In this document: piece after piece, positions 44,075-55,075 of the stretch
How the letters are laid out: each line of letters begins with the position of its first letter
Position numbering within the stretch: the first letter of the stretch is position 1
From: Adiantum capillus-veneris
Lineage: Eukaryota > Streptophyta > Polypodiopsida > Polypodiales > Pteridaceae
Length of the DNA stretch: 64,000 nt
Direction of reading: 5' to 3'
Assembly: GCA_014529385.2 (NCBI GenBank)
Contig: CM043944.1
Span: 79,007,884 to 79,071,883 of the forward strand
Notes under the pieces: generated by a model
Seen by the model: the letters and a program-made list of their open reading frames with translations, nothing else
Database searches by the model: none
What the model was told of the DNA's origin: nothing
Position numbers and translations under genes: made by a program

Positions 44075-47062
44075 AGACCCTGATGCCCTATAGATGGGGG
44101 AGCGTGAAACTCAAGCAAGATTTTAGGTTGAAGAGCATGGGCAATACAAAGCTTTCCATGGTATAAAATATATCCATTCTTTAAGTGTAGCCTGGAACAG
44201 AGAATTTAGACATAAGCTGCTCAAACATATCTGTAAATAGCAGATTAGTAGAATTTAAATCCTTGAAGGCATCAGGTTATGGGCGAGTAGCAATAGTGAC
44301 GGAAGCGGGGTACGATCATTGTGAAAATGCATCTGCTACCTTATTGTTTTTGCCTTTGATTGAATTGATCTAAAAGTAAAAGAGGGATAAGAAATTTGCC
44401 CATCTCATTTGCTTCTCGGAAATCTTGGTTTGATCCATATAGTAACAAAGGCTTTGGTGATCAGTTTCAACAACAAAATCGGCTCCAATGAGGTAATGTT
44501 TCCAAGATACCAGAGCATGCAGAATAGCAAGTAATTCCTTCTCATAGATGTTGCCAAACCTTTGCTCAGGTTGTAGGCGTTTGCTCTTGTAGGCAATAAC
44601 ATGCCCATCCTGTTCAAGTACAACTCCAATACTAGTGTCGCACTTGACTACAAAAGATTTCTGTAAATCTAGAAGAACTAATATGGGATCGGGGGAAATT
44701 TTCTCGTTGAAAGCCTTAATTTCTGTAGAAGTCCATCTAAAGGTAGCTCATTTTTTTGTTAAGTCATGGAGTAAAGTGGCAATAGATGCAAAGTGCGCAA
44801 TAAACCTTGATAATAAGAAGCAAGACCCAGGAAGCTACTAACTTCATGAATAGACGTTAAATTTGTACTACCTTTGCATTGTCGGGATCCATGCGAACTG
44901 CCTCTGACGATATGATATGTCCGAGGTAGTGGATTTGTTTCATAAAGAATTCACTATTCTTCCCGTTGAAATCAATTTATGGCTTTGAAATTCTTCAAAT
45001 ACCAAAGCGAGATGTCGTCGATGCTCGTTCTCATTCTTGGAGAAGATAATCAAGTCGTCGAAGAAAGTGCCAACAAAGTCATGATGCTTTCGAAAAATAC
45101 GCTACATGATACAGTTGAAGGTGGCTAGGGCATTTGTCAATCCAAATAGCATGACTAAAAATTCATATAATCCAAAAGTGGTACGAAAAGCGGTCTTTCC
45201 TACGTCCGATGGCTTAAGACAACCTGATGGTATCTACTCTCCATGTCAAGACGACTGAAGCAAGATCCCTGAAGTCGATCCAAAATATCATCGATACGTG
45301 GGATGGGGAAATGGTTTTTAATGGTGATCTAGTTCAAGGCACGATAATCAATATACATGCGCCATAAACCATCCTTCTTCCGTACAAGGAGAACTGGGGA
45401 ACAATAAGGAGAGGAGCTCGGTTGTATGTAACCATTGTTCAATAATTTAGTGACTTGGCTGAAAATTTCATCTTGTTGGGCTTTCCTGTGTCGATAAGGT
45501 CCCTTTTGGGTGGGGAAGATCTAGGAATGAGGGGAATTTCATGATCTTCCGGCCGAACAAGTGGCGATACCCCTAAAGGGGGTTCTTCAAAACAATCAAG
45601 ATATTGATGTAAGAATTGTAAACGACTTTGGCCAAGAGAGAATAAAGGAATAGATTCATGGGAAGAAGTAGAGTTTGCATAGATCATGTACATCAAAAGA
45701 GGCCTTTTCATTAATTTTTTTATTAAACAAGCAGATACATTGGGAATAGATTCTCCCCAAAATTTTGCATTCAATTTAAGTTGTTTGTTTCTATGCGTCA
45801 GAAGGATCTCTCAATCGCCAGAGCAAAGGAGGGCATCATACTTGGCATCCCCAACAAAACATCACAACTGGCTAATCCTTGTTGTTAGGTTGTTTGAGAG
45901 GAATATTATTGGGTGGGGTAGGGTGGGGGATTTAGTTACGTTTCTTGAAGGTGTGTCTGGTGCGACCACACTTATAGGATCTACCTTGAGCTTTGAGATT
46001 TAGTTGAAAATGCCGATTTGGGGTCTATGAAGGCCCCGAGGTATGTTGCCGTTGAGCAGAAGAAGTTTTGGTGCGGAAGGTGACATTCCATTGTGGTGGT
46101 GTGGTTTGGAAAACCAGTTCCTTTCTCATGATGTGGTAGCACACTTTGGCATGTGATCAATTGACACATATTTGAAACCACTTTGCCTGTGTAGTAATCT
46201 TGCAATGGAAAAGGCAACCCCATTGTGTATTTCTCAATCTGTTCGGCAAATGTAATGTCTCTGAAGGTGGACACTGGTAGATAAGTGTCCTAAAATCTTT
46301 GGTTGTATGTTGCAAGAGTGTTTGATGGGTACATCCGGAGGCTAGACCAAGTTGAAAGTATGTCTACCTCAAATGTATCATCAAGAAATCTCGGATAGAA
46401 GGTAATTTTTAAAGTCACGCCAGTATTTGGGATTGTGAGGCTTCTTGGTTGGGGCAGCCCACCATGTCAAAGCACTATCCCTGAGGAAAGAGGTGACCTG
46501 CAACAACTTGGATTCTTCTGTAAAATTTCCATTGCTGAACAAGTCATTGAGCTGTTGTAGAAACTTGAGAGCATTATGAGAATCTTGGACGCCTGAGAAG
46601 GTGAAAAATTTAATTGTAGCACCACTCTCCTTGGAGGGTTTTGAACCAGAGTCCGTTGTCAGAGGTGATGAGTAATAATATTAGTGGTGATGCCATCTAT
46701 TTGAAGATACCTTCAAGGAACTTAGAGACAACCCCAGAACTCTAACGTGAAGAGGCAACAAGGGGATTATGAGGAAGGGAAGAGTGGATCTAAGAGGGTG
46801 GTTGTGGGATAACAAGGGCAACAGGAGGATTAAAGAGCCTAACTACCTGTGCAAAGCTTCCAAATCAATCCGATCATCTGTCGGGTTCCGCTTTTGATGC
46901 TCAGCTATATACAACAATTGGTGAACCACGCACTAAGCATGTGTCTCTTTTGGTTGCTTCCGAGTAGAAGGATTGGGTGGGTTTCCACCTTCTACAATGT
47001 GATCTCCTTCTTCTCCGTTCATGTTGTGCTTTGATTTGCAGAGGGCAAGGAATGCAGATTAA
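44075..47062 (-). pseudogene. Gypsy-3 internal region (gag, reverse transcriptase, RNase H), minus strand
   Basis: On the minus strand from the primer site: gag with ALTWWAAPTKK near 46460 and FAEQIEKYTMGLPFPLQDYY (46250), a degraded protease region, reverse transcriptase (QPSSSPYCSPVLLVRKKDG near 45400, [20 protein letters not shown] near 45290, catalytic FVGTFFDDLI at about 45085-45050) and RNase H (LEQDGHVIAYKSKRLQPEQ, about 44620). The integrase and 3' LTR are missing; it is cut at about 44075. Stops are frequent. Confidence 0.8.
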
Positions 47063-47074
47063 GCTTTGATACCA
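47063..47074 (-). other. Gypsy-3 primer-binding site
   Basis: The minus strand reads TGGTATCAAAGC, one mismatch from the plant initiator Met-tRNA primer site TGGTATCAGAGC, one base from the LTR end at 47076. Confidence 0.85.
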
Positions 47075-47075
47075 C

Positions 47076-47650
47076 TGTAATCACTTGTGGTTAGGGATCG
47101 AAAGAAAAACACAGAGATAATTGCAATGTGCACAACCGGGTTACACTTCGATTAAAAAACAACTTGAATAACTGTAAAGGAGAAGAGAGATAGAGAATCT
47201 ATGCGAGACATAGAGTGGCGGATTTCCACCCCCAAACGGCACTCTCCCCAATCTGTGGCACCCCTTTTGGTATTCCTTTATATTGTTTCAACAAGGTACA
47301 ATTTGGAGTGGCTCTGCTCTGCTTCTCCACACGGTTGAATCCTAGAGAGAGAGCCCTTCCCTCTTATTTAAAGGCCTTGGGCCTCATCCAAAAGCAGCAC
47401 ATCAAAAGCAGTGGCTTCAAAAGCATTTGGTCCCAAAGCAAGTGCTTAGAAGGGCCGTCTGTTCACACTGCCCCGTCATCAACAGCTTCTGCAATTCGCG
47501 GGCTGGTCCGTACAGCATGCCACATCATCATCTCCACGCAATTTGGTTGTGTGTGTGTTGCTTTATTTTAAGGTTGGGCCCCACTGGCCAAAGTTATGTA
47601 AGCTGACCCTATTGGCCAAAGTTTTGTGTAAGTACATCATGCCACATCAT
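47076..47650 (-). repeat. Gypsy-3 5' LTR, minus orientation
   Basis: The inner end TGTAATCACTTGTGG at 47076 (minus strand ..TTACA) follows the primer site. It carries the reverse complement of the shared LTR module (CACCCCTTTTGGTATTCCTT at 47261-47280). The outer end is uncertain because a 122-bp tandem duplication covers the U3 region. Confidence 0.65.
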
Positions 47651-47760
47651 CATCTCCATGCAATTTGGTTGTGTGTGTATGTTGCTTTGTTTTAAGGTTA
47701 AGCCCCATTGGCCAAAGTTTTGTAAGTTGTTGGGGGTTAGGATTAAACATTTAATTTCTA
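47519..47760. repeat. 122-bp tandem duplication at the Gypsy-3 LTR outer end
   Basis: GCCACATCATCATCTCCA starts at 47519 and 47641; the following CAATTTGGTTGTGTGTG and CCATTGGCCAAAGTTTTGT words also repeat. Confidence 0.8.
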
Positions 47761-48111
47761 GGCCACTTGCGTGATGTTCTGTAAGTTGGTAAAGCTTTTG
47801 TTTTCTTCTTCTGCTAGGATTTAGGCCCCTTGGTCGGGTCTGCAAAACTCAATCAAGTTAGTCCAAAACCCAAAGGTCACTTAGATGTTTCTGGTGCTAC
47901 ATAGATGGTTACCAATACAAGTACAAGACATAAAAGAGGAGATAAAATCCAAGTAGGGGATAGAGGATTCTAGCTTTCATAGAGATTGGTATGGACCTCG
48001 TTTCTAGGGAGAGAAAGTTTGTGACCGGCTAAACGAAGGCAATCATCAAATGCGTCTATGACCTCAACACAAAAACCCTAACCCTATAACCTTTCACATC
48101 TACATTACATA
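47651..48111. other. short unassigned stretch before Gypsy-1
   Basis: No gene or element recognised. It contains AAAAACCCTAACCCTATAACC, a chance telomere-like word. The sequence continues beyond Gypsy-1 from 57688. Confidence 0.5.
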
Positions 48112-48116
48112 CTTTT
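48112..48116. repeat. Gypsy-1 target-site duplication, left copy
   Basis: CTTTT here and at 57683-57687, directly outside the two LTRs: the 5-bp duplication expected of Ty3/gypsy integrase. Confidence 0.9.
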
Positions 48117-48640
48117 TGTCACAAAGTGATGACATGGCGGACAACAGAAACCCTAATTTTTGCCAAAAACCCTAATTTCCGGAAATCGTGGAGGCTTTAT
48201 AAAAATAAAAATAAAAATAAAAATGATGAGCGACGCGAATCTTGCTTTTTCTCAAGGCCATGAGAAAGAGAGAGAACTTGCTTAAAAAAAAAAAAAAAGA
48301 GACTCTCTAAGAGAGAGAGAGAGAACTGATGCTTTTTATTTTTAAAAGCTTTTGGGGCTCTGCTTTTGGGCATCCCTTGTACCTTTAAATACGTGGTGAG
48401 GGCTTCACTTCTCAAGGCATCTGGACGCAGAGTCTGAGAGTGAAACCCTAGCCACTCTCTTGTACTTTGATCTCATTAATATAAAAAGAAATACCGAAAG
48501 GGGCGCCAGTCTTTGGGGCCAATATCTCTAGGCACAGAACTCCGCCGGGCCAGTGCAAATCTATTGTGATCTGTGAATTGTTTTGGTTATTTGGTGTTGT
48601 CGTGGTTCATTCTTGACTTGGAGTGTCCAAGTCTGTTACA
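48117..48640 (+). repeat. Gypsy-1 5' LTR
   Basis: 524 bp, TGTCACAAAGTG to GTCTGTTACA. Contains a TATA-like TTTAAATA at 48384-48391 and the shared module (GCATCTGGACGCAGAGTCT, AAATACCGAAAGGGGCGCC). It differs from the 3' LTR mainly in simple-sequence stretches (for example near 48200). Confidence 0.92.
48384..48391 (+). promoter_or_regulatory. probable TATA box of the Gypsy-1 LTR promoter
   Basis: TTTAAATA follows a conserved CATCCCTTGTACC word. The 3' LTR has it at 57421-57428, and the LTR at 60414-61011 has TTTATAAG in the same place (60747-60754). Position before the conserved downstream block fits a U3 promoter; inferred from layout. Confidence 0.45.
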
Positions 48641-48641
48641 G

Positions 48642-48653
48642 TGGTATCAGAGC
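48642..48653 (+). other. Gypsy-1 primer-binding site (initiator Met-tRNA)
   Basis: TGGTATCAGAGC lies one base after the LTR end and is complementary to the 3' end of plant initiator Met-tRNA, the usual primer for minus-strand cDNA. Confidence 0.92.
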
Positions 48654-48899
48654 ACGGTTGATTTCTCTTCTACGGGAAATCCGATCCCCGAATTTTTTTT
48701 CCGCGGCACCTATGGCTTCAGGCAATGATCGGTCGACTCTCTCTGCATCTGGAGATGCGGGCAGGGATCACAACGAAGATTACGGCACGGAGTATGGCCC
48801 GGCTAGGCCTACTCCAGCGGAGCAGCAAGAGATGGAGCGTCGTCAATTGATTGGCGATGCAACAAAGATGATGCTCAATTTTGCGAAGGACCCGAAGAT

Positions 48900-48904
48900 G
48901 GCAA
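48900..48904. repeat. copia target-site duplication, left copy
   Basis: GGCAA, repeated at 52032-52036 directly after the right LTR. Confidence 0.9.
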
Positions 48905-49131
48905 TGTTGGAATCAGGGTTGCAGAGAAACGCACACAGCTTGGAGAAGACGAAGGAAGCTCAAGGCACACAATAGAGAGTGTGTTACTTAGTGTGCAATG
49001 GAAAGATTGATAGCCCTAGAGTGATGGGCGTATATACAATGCACGGGGGAAAAAACCTCTTAAAGAGGGAAAAAATGCCCCGGCGGTCCTAGTGTGTTCA
49101 CACACATCACTACCACATGTATATGGTAACA
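48905..49131 (-). repeat. copia 3' LTR (left)
   Basis: 227 bp; plus strand TGTTGGAATCAGGG to TATGGTAACA. About 97% identical to the right LTR by eye. Confidence 0.9.
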
Positions 49132-50829
49132 AATCCCCCCAGGAGTGATGTGGTGAACGAGAGCTGGCACATGAGTAAAGGGAAGTGCCATGCCCTGAGG
49201 ACAGGATCAGTCCACAAAGGGGAGTAAGCCCAAAGCTTTGCGGAAAGCTTCAAGCTTCTCACGAGACAATGCCTTTGTGAAAAGATCTGCAAGGTTGTCC
49301 TGTGTTGGCACATAAGCCAAGCTGATCTCTCTTGCTGAGAGCCTCTCCCTGACATAGTGGTAATGCACCTCAATGTGCTTGCAACTGCCAATGCGCTCTG
49401 ACTGTCAGTGTAGATAGTGTTGGCAGTGTCCTATCCAACACCCAAATCAGCCATAAGGCGTCTGAGCCATACACACTCAACCGTAGCTGTGAAGACTGCC
49501 CTGTACTCAGCCTGACAACTCGAAGTGGCCACAGTAGGTTGCTTCTTGGTCAACCATGATATACATGAACTGCCAAGCATGAAACAAAAACCACTTGTCA
49601 AAACAACCAGCCCAATCTGAGTCCGAAAAAGCATGTAAGTCTGGTGGCAATGATCGCCCCTTGGGATAAAACAAGCCAAGATGTAAAGTGCCACTAAGGT
49701 AGCGGAAAATCCTCTTGACAGCCTGCCAATGCTTAGACCCTGGGCTATGCATAAATCTGTTGACCTGTGAGACTGCAAACTGAATATCCGGCCTCGTGTT
49801 GCATACATAAATGAGGCAGCCAACAGCAGTTTGATAAAGAGTGACATCAGCAGGATCGCCAGCATCATGTAGACTCAACTTCAAGCCTGTTTCCATGGGA
49901 GTGTTACGAAAGCCTTGTTTGACCAAATGAGTGTCAGCTTTCTCATACCAAGCACGAGGAGATTGCTTCAACCCATACAAAGCCTTGTTACATTTGCACA
50001 CTTTGTCCTCTTGTCCTTTTATGACAAAACCGCGAGGCTGCGTTACATAAACTTCCTCAAATATGTCACCATTCAAGAAAGCAGTAACAATGTCTGATTG
50101 ATGTACATCCCAACCAAAATGAGCTGCCAATGCACATAGGAAACGCACAGTAGTCATACGACAAGTGGGAGCAAAAGTCTCTTCATAATCTATGCCTTTT
50201 TGCTGTGCATAACCCTTTGCAACAAGTCGAGCCTTATGGCGATCGATCTCACCATCCGGCTTGCGTTTCAACTTGTAAACCCACTTTGTACCAATGGCCT
50301 TTTTGCCAGGAGGCAAATCACATAAATTCTATGTGTCATTTTCTATAAGTGCATCATATTCTGATTGCATGGCAACCATCCAATTTTCTGAATTCTGTGC
50401 TTCATCAAAAGTCAGAGGCTCCTCAACATCATGTAAACTAGACACAGCCAAAGCATAACAGTCTGATGCATAAGATGCGTGGCGAGAGCCTGAACGAATA
50501 CGACTAGACAAAGGTGCATCCAATTTACTGTCACGCAAAGTGTGCACCAGCCATTTTGGCATACCTCTAGCCTGCTCATTTTCAGCCCTTTCCTCATCAA
50601 GTACATCATGTACATCTGCATCAGTAATAGGCTGATCATGTGCCAGCAGAAGCATTAGGAACATAATTTTTGCCACTCGCAGCAGAACCATAAGAAGTGG
50701 CTGCATTACTGTTACCACCCTTTCTTTGAGAAGCAATAAAAGCCTGTTCAACTGCACGCTGCCTAGTCCTGTTTTTTCTGGAAAGTGACTCTTGCAACAG
50801 CAATGTGCATAATGCATCAAACTTGACAA
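49132..50829 (-). pseudogene. copia reverse transcriptase-RNase H remnant
   Basis: Minus-strand frames at 50829-50329 and 50316-49507 cover the reverse transcriptase start (EPLTFDEAQNSENWMVAMQS, then GTKWVYKLKRKPDGEIDRHK, ARLVAKGYAQQKGIDYEETF and WDVHQSDIVTAFLNGDIFEE). After LKQSPRAWY the text jumps to the region after the catalytic box, so YVDD is lost. RNase H (SDSDWAG, then TVATSSCQAEYRA) continues to about 49430. The protease and integrase are absent. Not functional. Confidence 0.85.
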
Positions 50830-51442
50830 CTTCAGGATTTCCTTGGGTCATAAGTCTCCAAGTACTAGCAAAAGTCTGGTAGGAATCTGGTAAGGCATCA
50901 AGAAGAGTCTGCACAAGGGAACTGTCTGAAATGACTTCACCTGCAGAAATAAGTTGCTCATTGATATCCTTGACACTAGAAAGGAAAGTGTCCATATCAT
51001 CTTCCTCATGCATAATCTTCGACTCCAGCTCTTTACGCAGCAAAGCAATTTTAGCCTCATTGCGGCTTGCATAAAGACCTGCTAAAATATCCCAAGCCTG
51101 TTTTGCAGATTTTGCTGAACGGAAGTGAGGAACAATGGTGCGCTTCACAGACAACGCAATCAATGCATGAGCCTGCGCATCCTTAACATCCCAACGAGCT
51201 TGTTCTGCCGTAGGCAAAACAACTCTAACAGCTGCAATCCTTGCAGCAAGACCTGCAACATCCTCAACATCGCCTACATCCTCAGAACCAGGACGTACAT
51301 CAATGCCCTGCACAATGTTCCAGACACCCTTTGACACAAGAACATGTTGCATCATATAAGCCCACATAGGGTAGTTGTCCCCATTCAACCTGTCCTCAGC
51401 AGCAAACATCTTGAACACATCTGTGTTGTTGTTGTCAGCCAT
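50636..51442 (-). pseudogene. copia gag (UBN2-type), largely open but truncated
   Basis: The start ATG at 51442-51440 gives MADNNNTDVFKMFAAEDRL, then GDNYPMWAYMMQHVLVSKG, the classic copia gag opening. The frame stays open to 50636 with the expected helical gag core (KSAKQAWDILAGLYASRNEA, then LESKIMHEEDDMDTFLSS) but ends before the zinc knuckle because of the internal deletion. It might still make a shortened capsid protein. Confidence 0.82.
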
Positions 51443-51790
51443 GGTAAATGCTGCACCTGATGTGAAAACTGCCCGAAAATAGGAGAAACGGAGCGGGAAC
51501 AACCTGTGCTATATAGCACAAACCGTAGAAGACTATAAGGCACTTGTTATGCAGAAAACGGCACTGACAGAAATTCTGCACAAAATGACGAAATAGCCTG
51601 TGCAGTACTGTCTGTAGTGGAAACGGAGGCCGAAATGAGCCCAAATCAAAATTCTGAGCAGACCAAGCTCTTCGAGCTTACCCAAAATTTTTGTCGACCT
51701 GCGATCGCTCGCCAAAGCTCACTCAAATCGGAGAAAGTGAGCAGGCGTGTGCTGGAGCAGCTGGCGACTAAGCCCTGGAGAACGTGACCT

Positions 51791-51802
51791 GCTCTGATAC
51801 CA
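51791..51802 (-). other. copia primer-binding site (initiator Met-tRNA)
   Basis: The minus strand reads TGGTATCAGAGC two bases from the LTR end at 51805. Confidence 0.9.
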
Positions 51803-51804
51803 AT

Positions 51805-52031
51805 TGTTGGAATTAGGGTTGCAAAGAAACGCACACAGCTTGGAGAAGACGAAGGAAGCTCAAGGCACACAATAGAGAGTGTGTTACTTAGTGTGCAATG
51901 GAAATATTGATAGCCCTAGAGTGATGGGCGTATATACAATGCACGGGGGAAAAAACCTCCTAAAGAGGGAAAAAATACCTCGGCGGTCCTAGTGTGTTCA
52001 CACACATCACTACCACATGTATATGGTAACA
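51805..52031 (-). repeat. copia 5' LTR (right)
   Basis: 227 bp; plus strand TGTTGGAATTAGGG to TATGGTAACA, then the duplication GGCAA at 52032-52036. Confidence 0.9.
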
Positions 52032-53331
52032 GGCAAAATATATGAACCAGACCTCTTTGGAAGAGGTACAGACGGAGTGGCAGAGAACCACAACACCACT
52101 CCCGAAACCCGCTCTCAAGAAACCTTTCGCCTCCAAGAAATATACGGAGAAGGAACAGGAGAACGTGGTTGATGCACGGATTGCTCGGCTTTTCGGCGTG
52201 CAAAAGAAGGACAAAAAGCACGGCAAAAAGCAGAAGAAAGGCACTGACTTCCCGGGATATTTGGGTCGACGGTCGACAGTCGACAAGGCAAAGAAACTGA
52301 AGAAGTGCATCAAGTTTGAAGGCTTACCCAATTCTTCTTCTTCTTCTTCTGACAGTTCTTCTAGCTCTTCAGACTCGAGCGAAGAAGACAGAAAAAGCAA
52401 AAAGCGAAGCAAGAAACAACGCTTCGGAAAGGTGCAAGAAAAAGGCAAGGAAGTCTAAGTCTCGCCCAGTGAGTGACACTTCTACAGAGGACTTGTCTAC
52501 GGACAGTTCAGACTCTGACAACGGAAACTTTTATGCGAACAAGAAGAGTTTTTACAAAGCCAACCAGTATGACTTTCTCGAAGATAAAAGCAAGAAAGTC
52601 CGAGAGTTTAAGGAAGGTGGCCACTCGATCAAGTTTGATACTTTTTCAGGATACTCAGATGCTTCGAAGGCTTTGTCTTTTATACAGCCGTTTGACATCG
52701 CTTTCGTGGGAGGACGCTATTCAGAGCACTCCAAGATTCAGAGAGCTGCCTCTTACTTTAAGAGGAATGCTCGTAGTTGGTGGTCCACTCTTCTTTTAAA
52801 CAAGACTGCGCCAGTTAAATGGCTGAAATTTAAGAAGCTTTTTAATTCTTCTTGGTTGACGCAAGAATATGAACGCGATATACGAGCTGCTTGGAACCAT
52901 CTTCGGATGACCAAGAAAGATACAATCAATGCTTTTTGTGAAAGATTCTGGATCTCTTTTCTACCCGCCTCTTCATTCAAGAAGATCTCATTCAGAGAAC
53001 AGATTGAGCGGTTTACCTTGGGTCTACCTACAGAGATCCGAGATCACTGCTTGGAACAGAAGTCAGCTTCTATTCAGGAGTTGATGAGTCATGCGAAGCG
53101 GGGCTTTGCAATTTACTCTGGCAGTCTGACCTACCCCACAGATGAGGTCACGACACAACGAACCGGACAGACTTCTGGGAATGAAAGTAGAAAAAGAAAG
53201 AGCAACCCAGAGAAAAAGGATGCACGACCCAGGCTTACTCCTCAGGAGCGGACTCGCTTCATTAGGGAGGGGAAGTGCTTTGGATGCGGGGAAACTGGAC
53301 ATATCTCCGCGAAGTGCCCTAAAAAGGCATA

Positions 53332-53896
53332 GAAAGAACAGAATGACAAAGAAGAAGACAGGCCTGAGAGTTCGAGAGCAGCTGAGGAATGTGGCAGAAA
53401 AAGGCAGATAGAAAAGCAGAACTGGTACTACATGGCGTGGGACCTACACCGAATCTAATGAATGAAAGTACAAACTTTGCCGCTTTTGGGGCAAAGTGAA
53501 GGATCAGGAAGCTCTTTTGAAGGAGCCAAGGCCAACTTCTTTTCACTTGGAATTACGCCCGACAGACTGACGCCACAGGCAGAGGTAGTTCGACTGGCAC
53601 CCAGATGGGATGTTGCCATTACACCGAGCATTGGCAAACTTCGTTTGCAATGACAGGGGTGTTCAGGGCACGCGAGTGACGTTCTACTCAGGATCCCTTG
53701 GTACCACAAGAACTACGCCGTGGTTGACTACCGGGCCGAGAAAGCGACTTTGATAAATGAAGGGCTTAGAGATTGTACTTAATGAACTTCAGTTTCTTAC
53801 TCATTCTTTTGGGAGAGAATTGAACGATGGATAAAGGTTGAATATGTTTTGACCTGATCAAAAGAACGCCAAGATTTTTCTCCACACTCATGCCGA
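53332..53896 (+). pseudogene. Gypsy-1 protease region, degraded
   Basis: Short interrupted frames lie between the zinc knuckle and reverse transcriptase. Segments such as KLRLQ and IPWYHKNYAVVDYRAEKATL match the protease end of the sister fragment at 2750-2900. No intact active-site triad was seen. Confidence 0.65.
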
Positions 53897-55075
53897 TTGC
53901 TTTTCAGAGGGCTTGAAGATCATACCATTGATCTGATACCTGGAAGCACGTCATCGAACCGGCCACCCTACCGTGTGAGCCGAGCACAGAATGAAGAGAT
54001 TATGAACCAAGTGAAAGACCTCTTGCAAAAGGGTCTTGTCCAGCCTAGTACTTCACCGTATTGCTCTCCAATGTTGTTGGTTTTGAAGAAAGACGGATCT
54101 TGGAGAATGTGCATCGATTATAGCACTCTCAACGAAATCACCATCAAGAACAAATTTCCGATTCCTAGGATCGATGATATACTCGACAAGTTACAGGGAT
54201 CCTCGTGCTTTAGCAGGATTGACTTGAAGAGTGGATATCATCACATCAGGATAGTGCCAGGAGATGTCTACAAGACAGCTTTTCGGACGACTTTTGAATT
54301 ATTTGAGTTTTTGGTGATGCCTTTTGGCTTAACCAATGCTCCTGCGACATTTAACCGGATGATGGACAAGATTTTTCGAGAGTACAGGCTATTTGTTGGC
54401 ACTTTCTTTGACGACATCATTGTTTTCTCCAAGAATGAGGCAGAACACAGAGATCATCTGCTTCAAGTCTTTCAGGCATTACAAGATCACATGTTAGTGA
54501 TTAATGCAAAGAAAAGTGATTTGTTCCTACTAGAGATACACTTTTTGGGACACATTGTGTCAACAGCAAGAGTGCAAATGGACTCGGCCAAGATAGAGAC
54601 TATCCATGATTGGCCCGATTTGAGGAATGTCCATGAAGTTAGAAGCTTCTTGGGACTGTGTTTGTACAACAGGCGGTTGATACGAAAGTTTGCAGAGGTT
54701 GCTTTCCCTTTGCATACCTTGACACAGAAAGGAGTACCTTTTTCGTGGGGACCCATAGAGGTGACTGCCTTTCGGACATTGAAAGAGAAATTGACTACGG
54801 GACCTATTTTGACTTTGCCGGACTTGCAGAAGTCATTTGAAGTATATTGTGATGCTTGTGGTTGTAGTCTGGGTGCGGTCTTGATGCAAGAAGGCCATGT
54901 CATAGCTTACGAGAGCCGTTTGTTCTCTAGGCCGGAGATGACAGCACAGATCTATGAGAAAGAGCTTTTGGCGGTTATCCATGCTCTTACTCAGTGGCGG
55001 CATTACCTACTCGGAGCGGATTTTACTGTCTTTACAGACCGTCAGAGTTTGCGTTACTTCTTGTCACAGAAGTAG
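53897..55075 (+). pseudogene. Gypsy-1 reverse transcriptase-RNase H, long open frame
   Basis: 392 open codons. Landmarks: [80 protein letters not shown], catalytic FVGTFFDDIIVFS (54388-54426), the connection domain (HFLGHIVSTARVQMDSAKIE, then VRSFLGLCLYNRRLI) and RNase H (VYCDACGCSLGAVLMQEGHV, then EKELLAVIHALTQWRHYLLG, ending FTDRQSLRYFLSQK). The stop after SQK at 55073-55075 is premature, since the sequence reads on. Role in the family: cDNA synthesis and RNA removal. Confidence 0.92.

Larger units (their letters stand above)
48905..52031 (-). mobile_element. internally deleted Ty1/copia retrotransposon nested in Gypsy-1 gag
   Basis: 3,127 bp with 227-bp LTRs (48905-49131 and 51805-52031) differing at about six positions, 5-bp duplications GGCAA, a Met-tRNA primer site (51791-51802, minus strand) and a polypurine tract (minus strand GGGGGGATT, 49132-49140). 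Gag is joined to the late reverse transcriptase; protease, integrase and part of the palm are missing. It is nonautonomous, and the intact flanks suggest it inserted in about this form. Confidence 0.9.
48712..53331 (+). pseudogene. Gypsy-1 gag, split by the copia insertion and frameshifted
   Basis: Starts MASGNDRSTLSASGDAGRD at 48712 and is cut at 48904 by the copia element, resuming at 52037. Ignoring the copia and one 5-bp duplication, the frame continues exactly. One frameshift follows near 52390-52450, after a serine-rich tract (52331-52385). The second frame has the capsid core (FDTFSGYSDASKALSFIQPF, then RNARSWWSTLL and FREQIERFTLGLPTEIRDHC) and a CCHC knuckle CFGCGETGHISAKC (53276-53317). 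Family role: virus-like particle formation. Confidence 0.85.

Noticed and set aside
48069-48090. Telomere-like AAACCCTAACCCTA word
   Set aside because: Only about two units; no array. Similar AAACCCTAATTT words are part of the nearby Gypsy-1 LTR U3.
48642-48653. Possible tRNA gene pieces at TGGTATCAGAGC sites
   Set aside because: These are 12-nt primer-binding sites next to LTR ends; no cloverleaf sequence is present, and no tRNA gene was found in the window.
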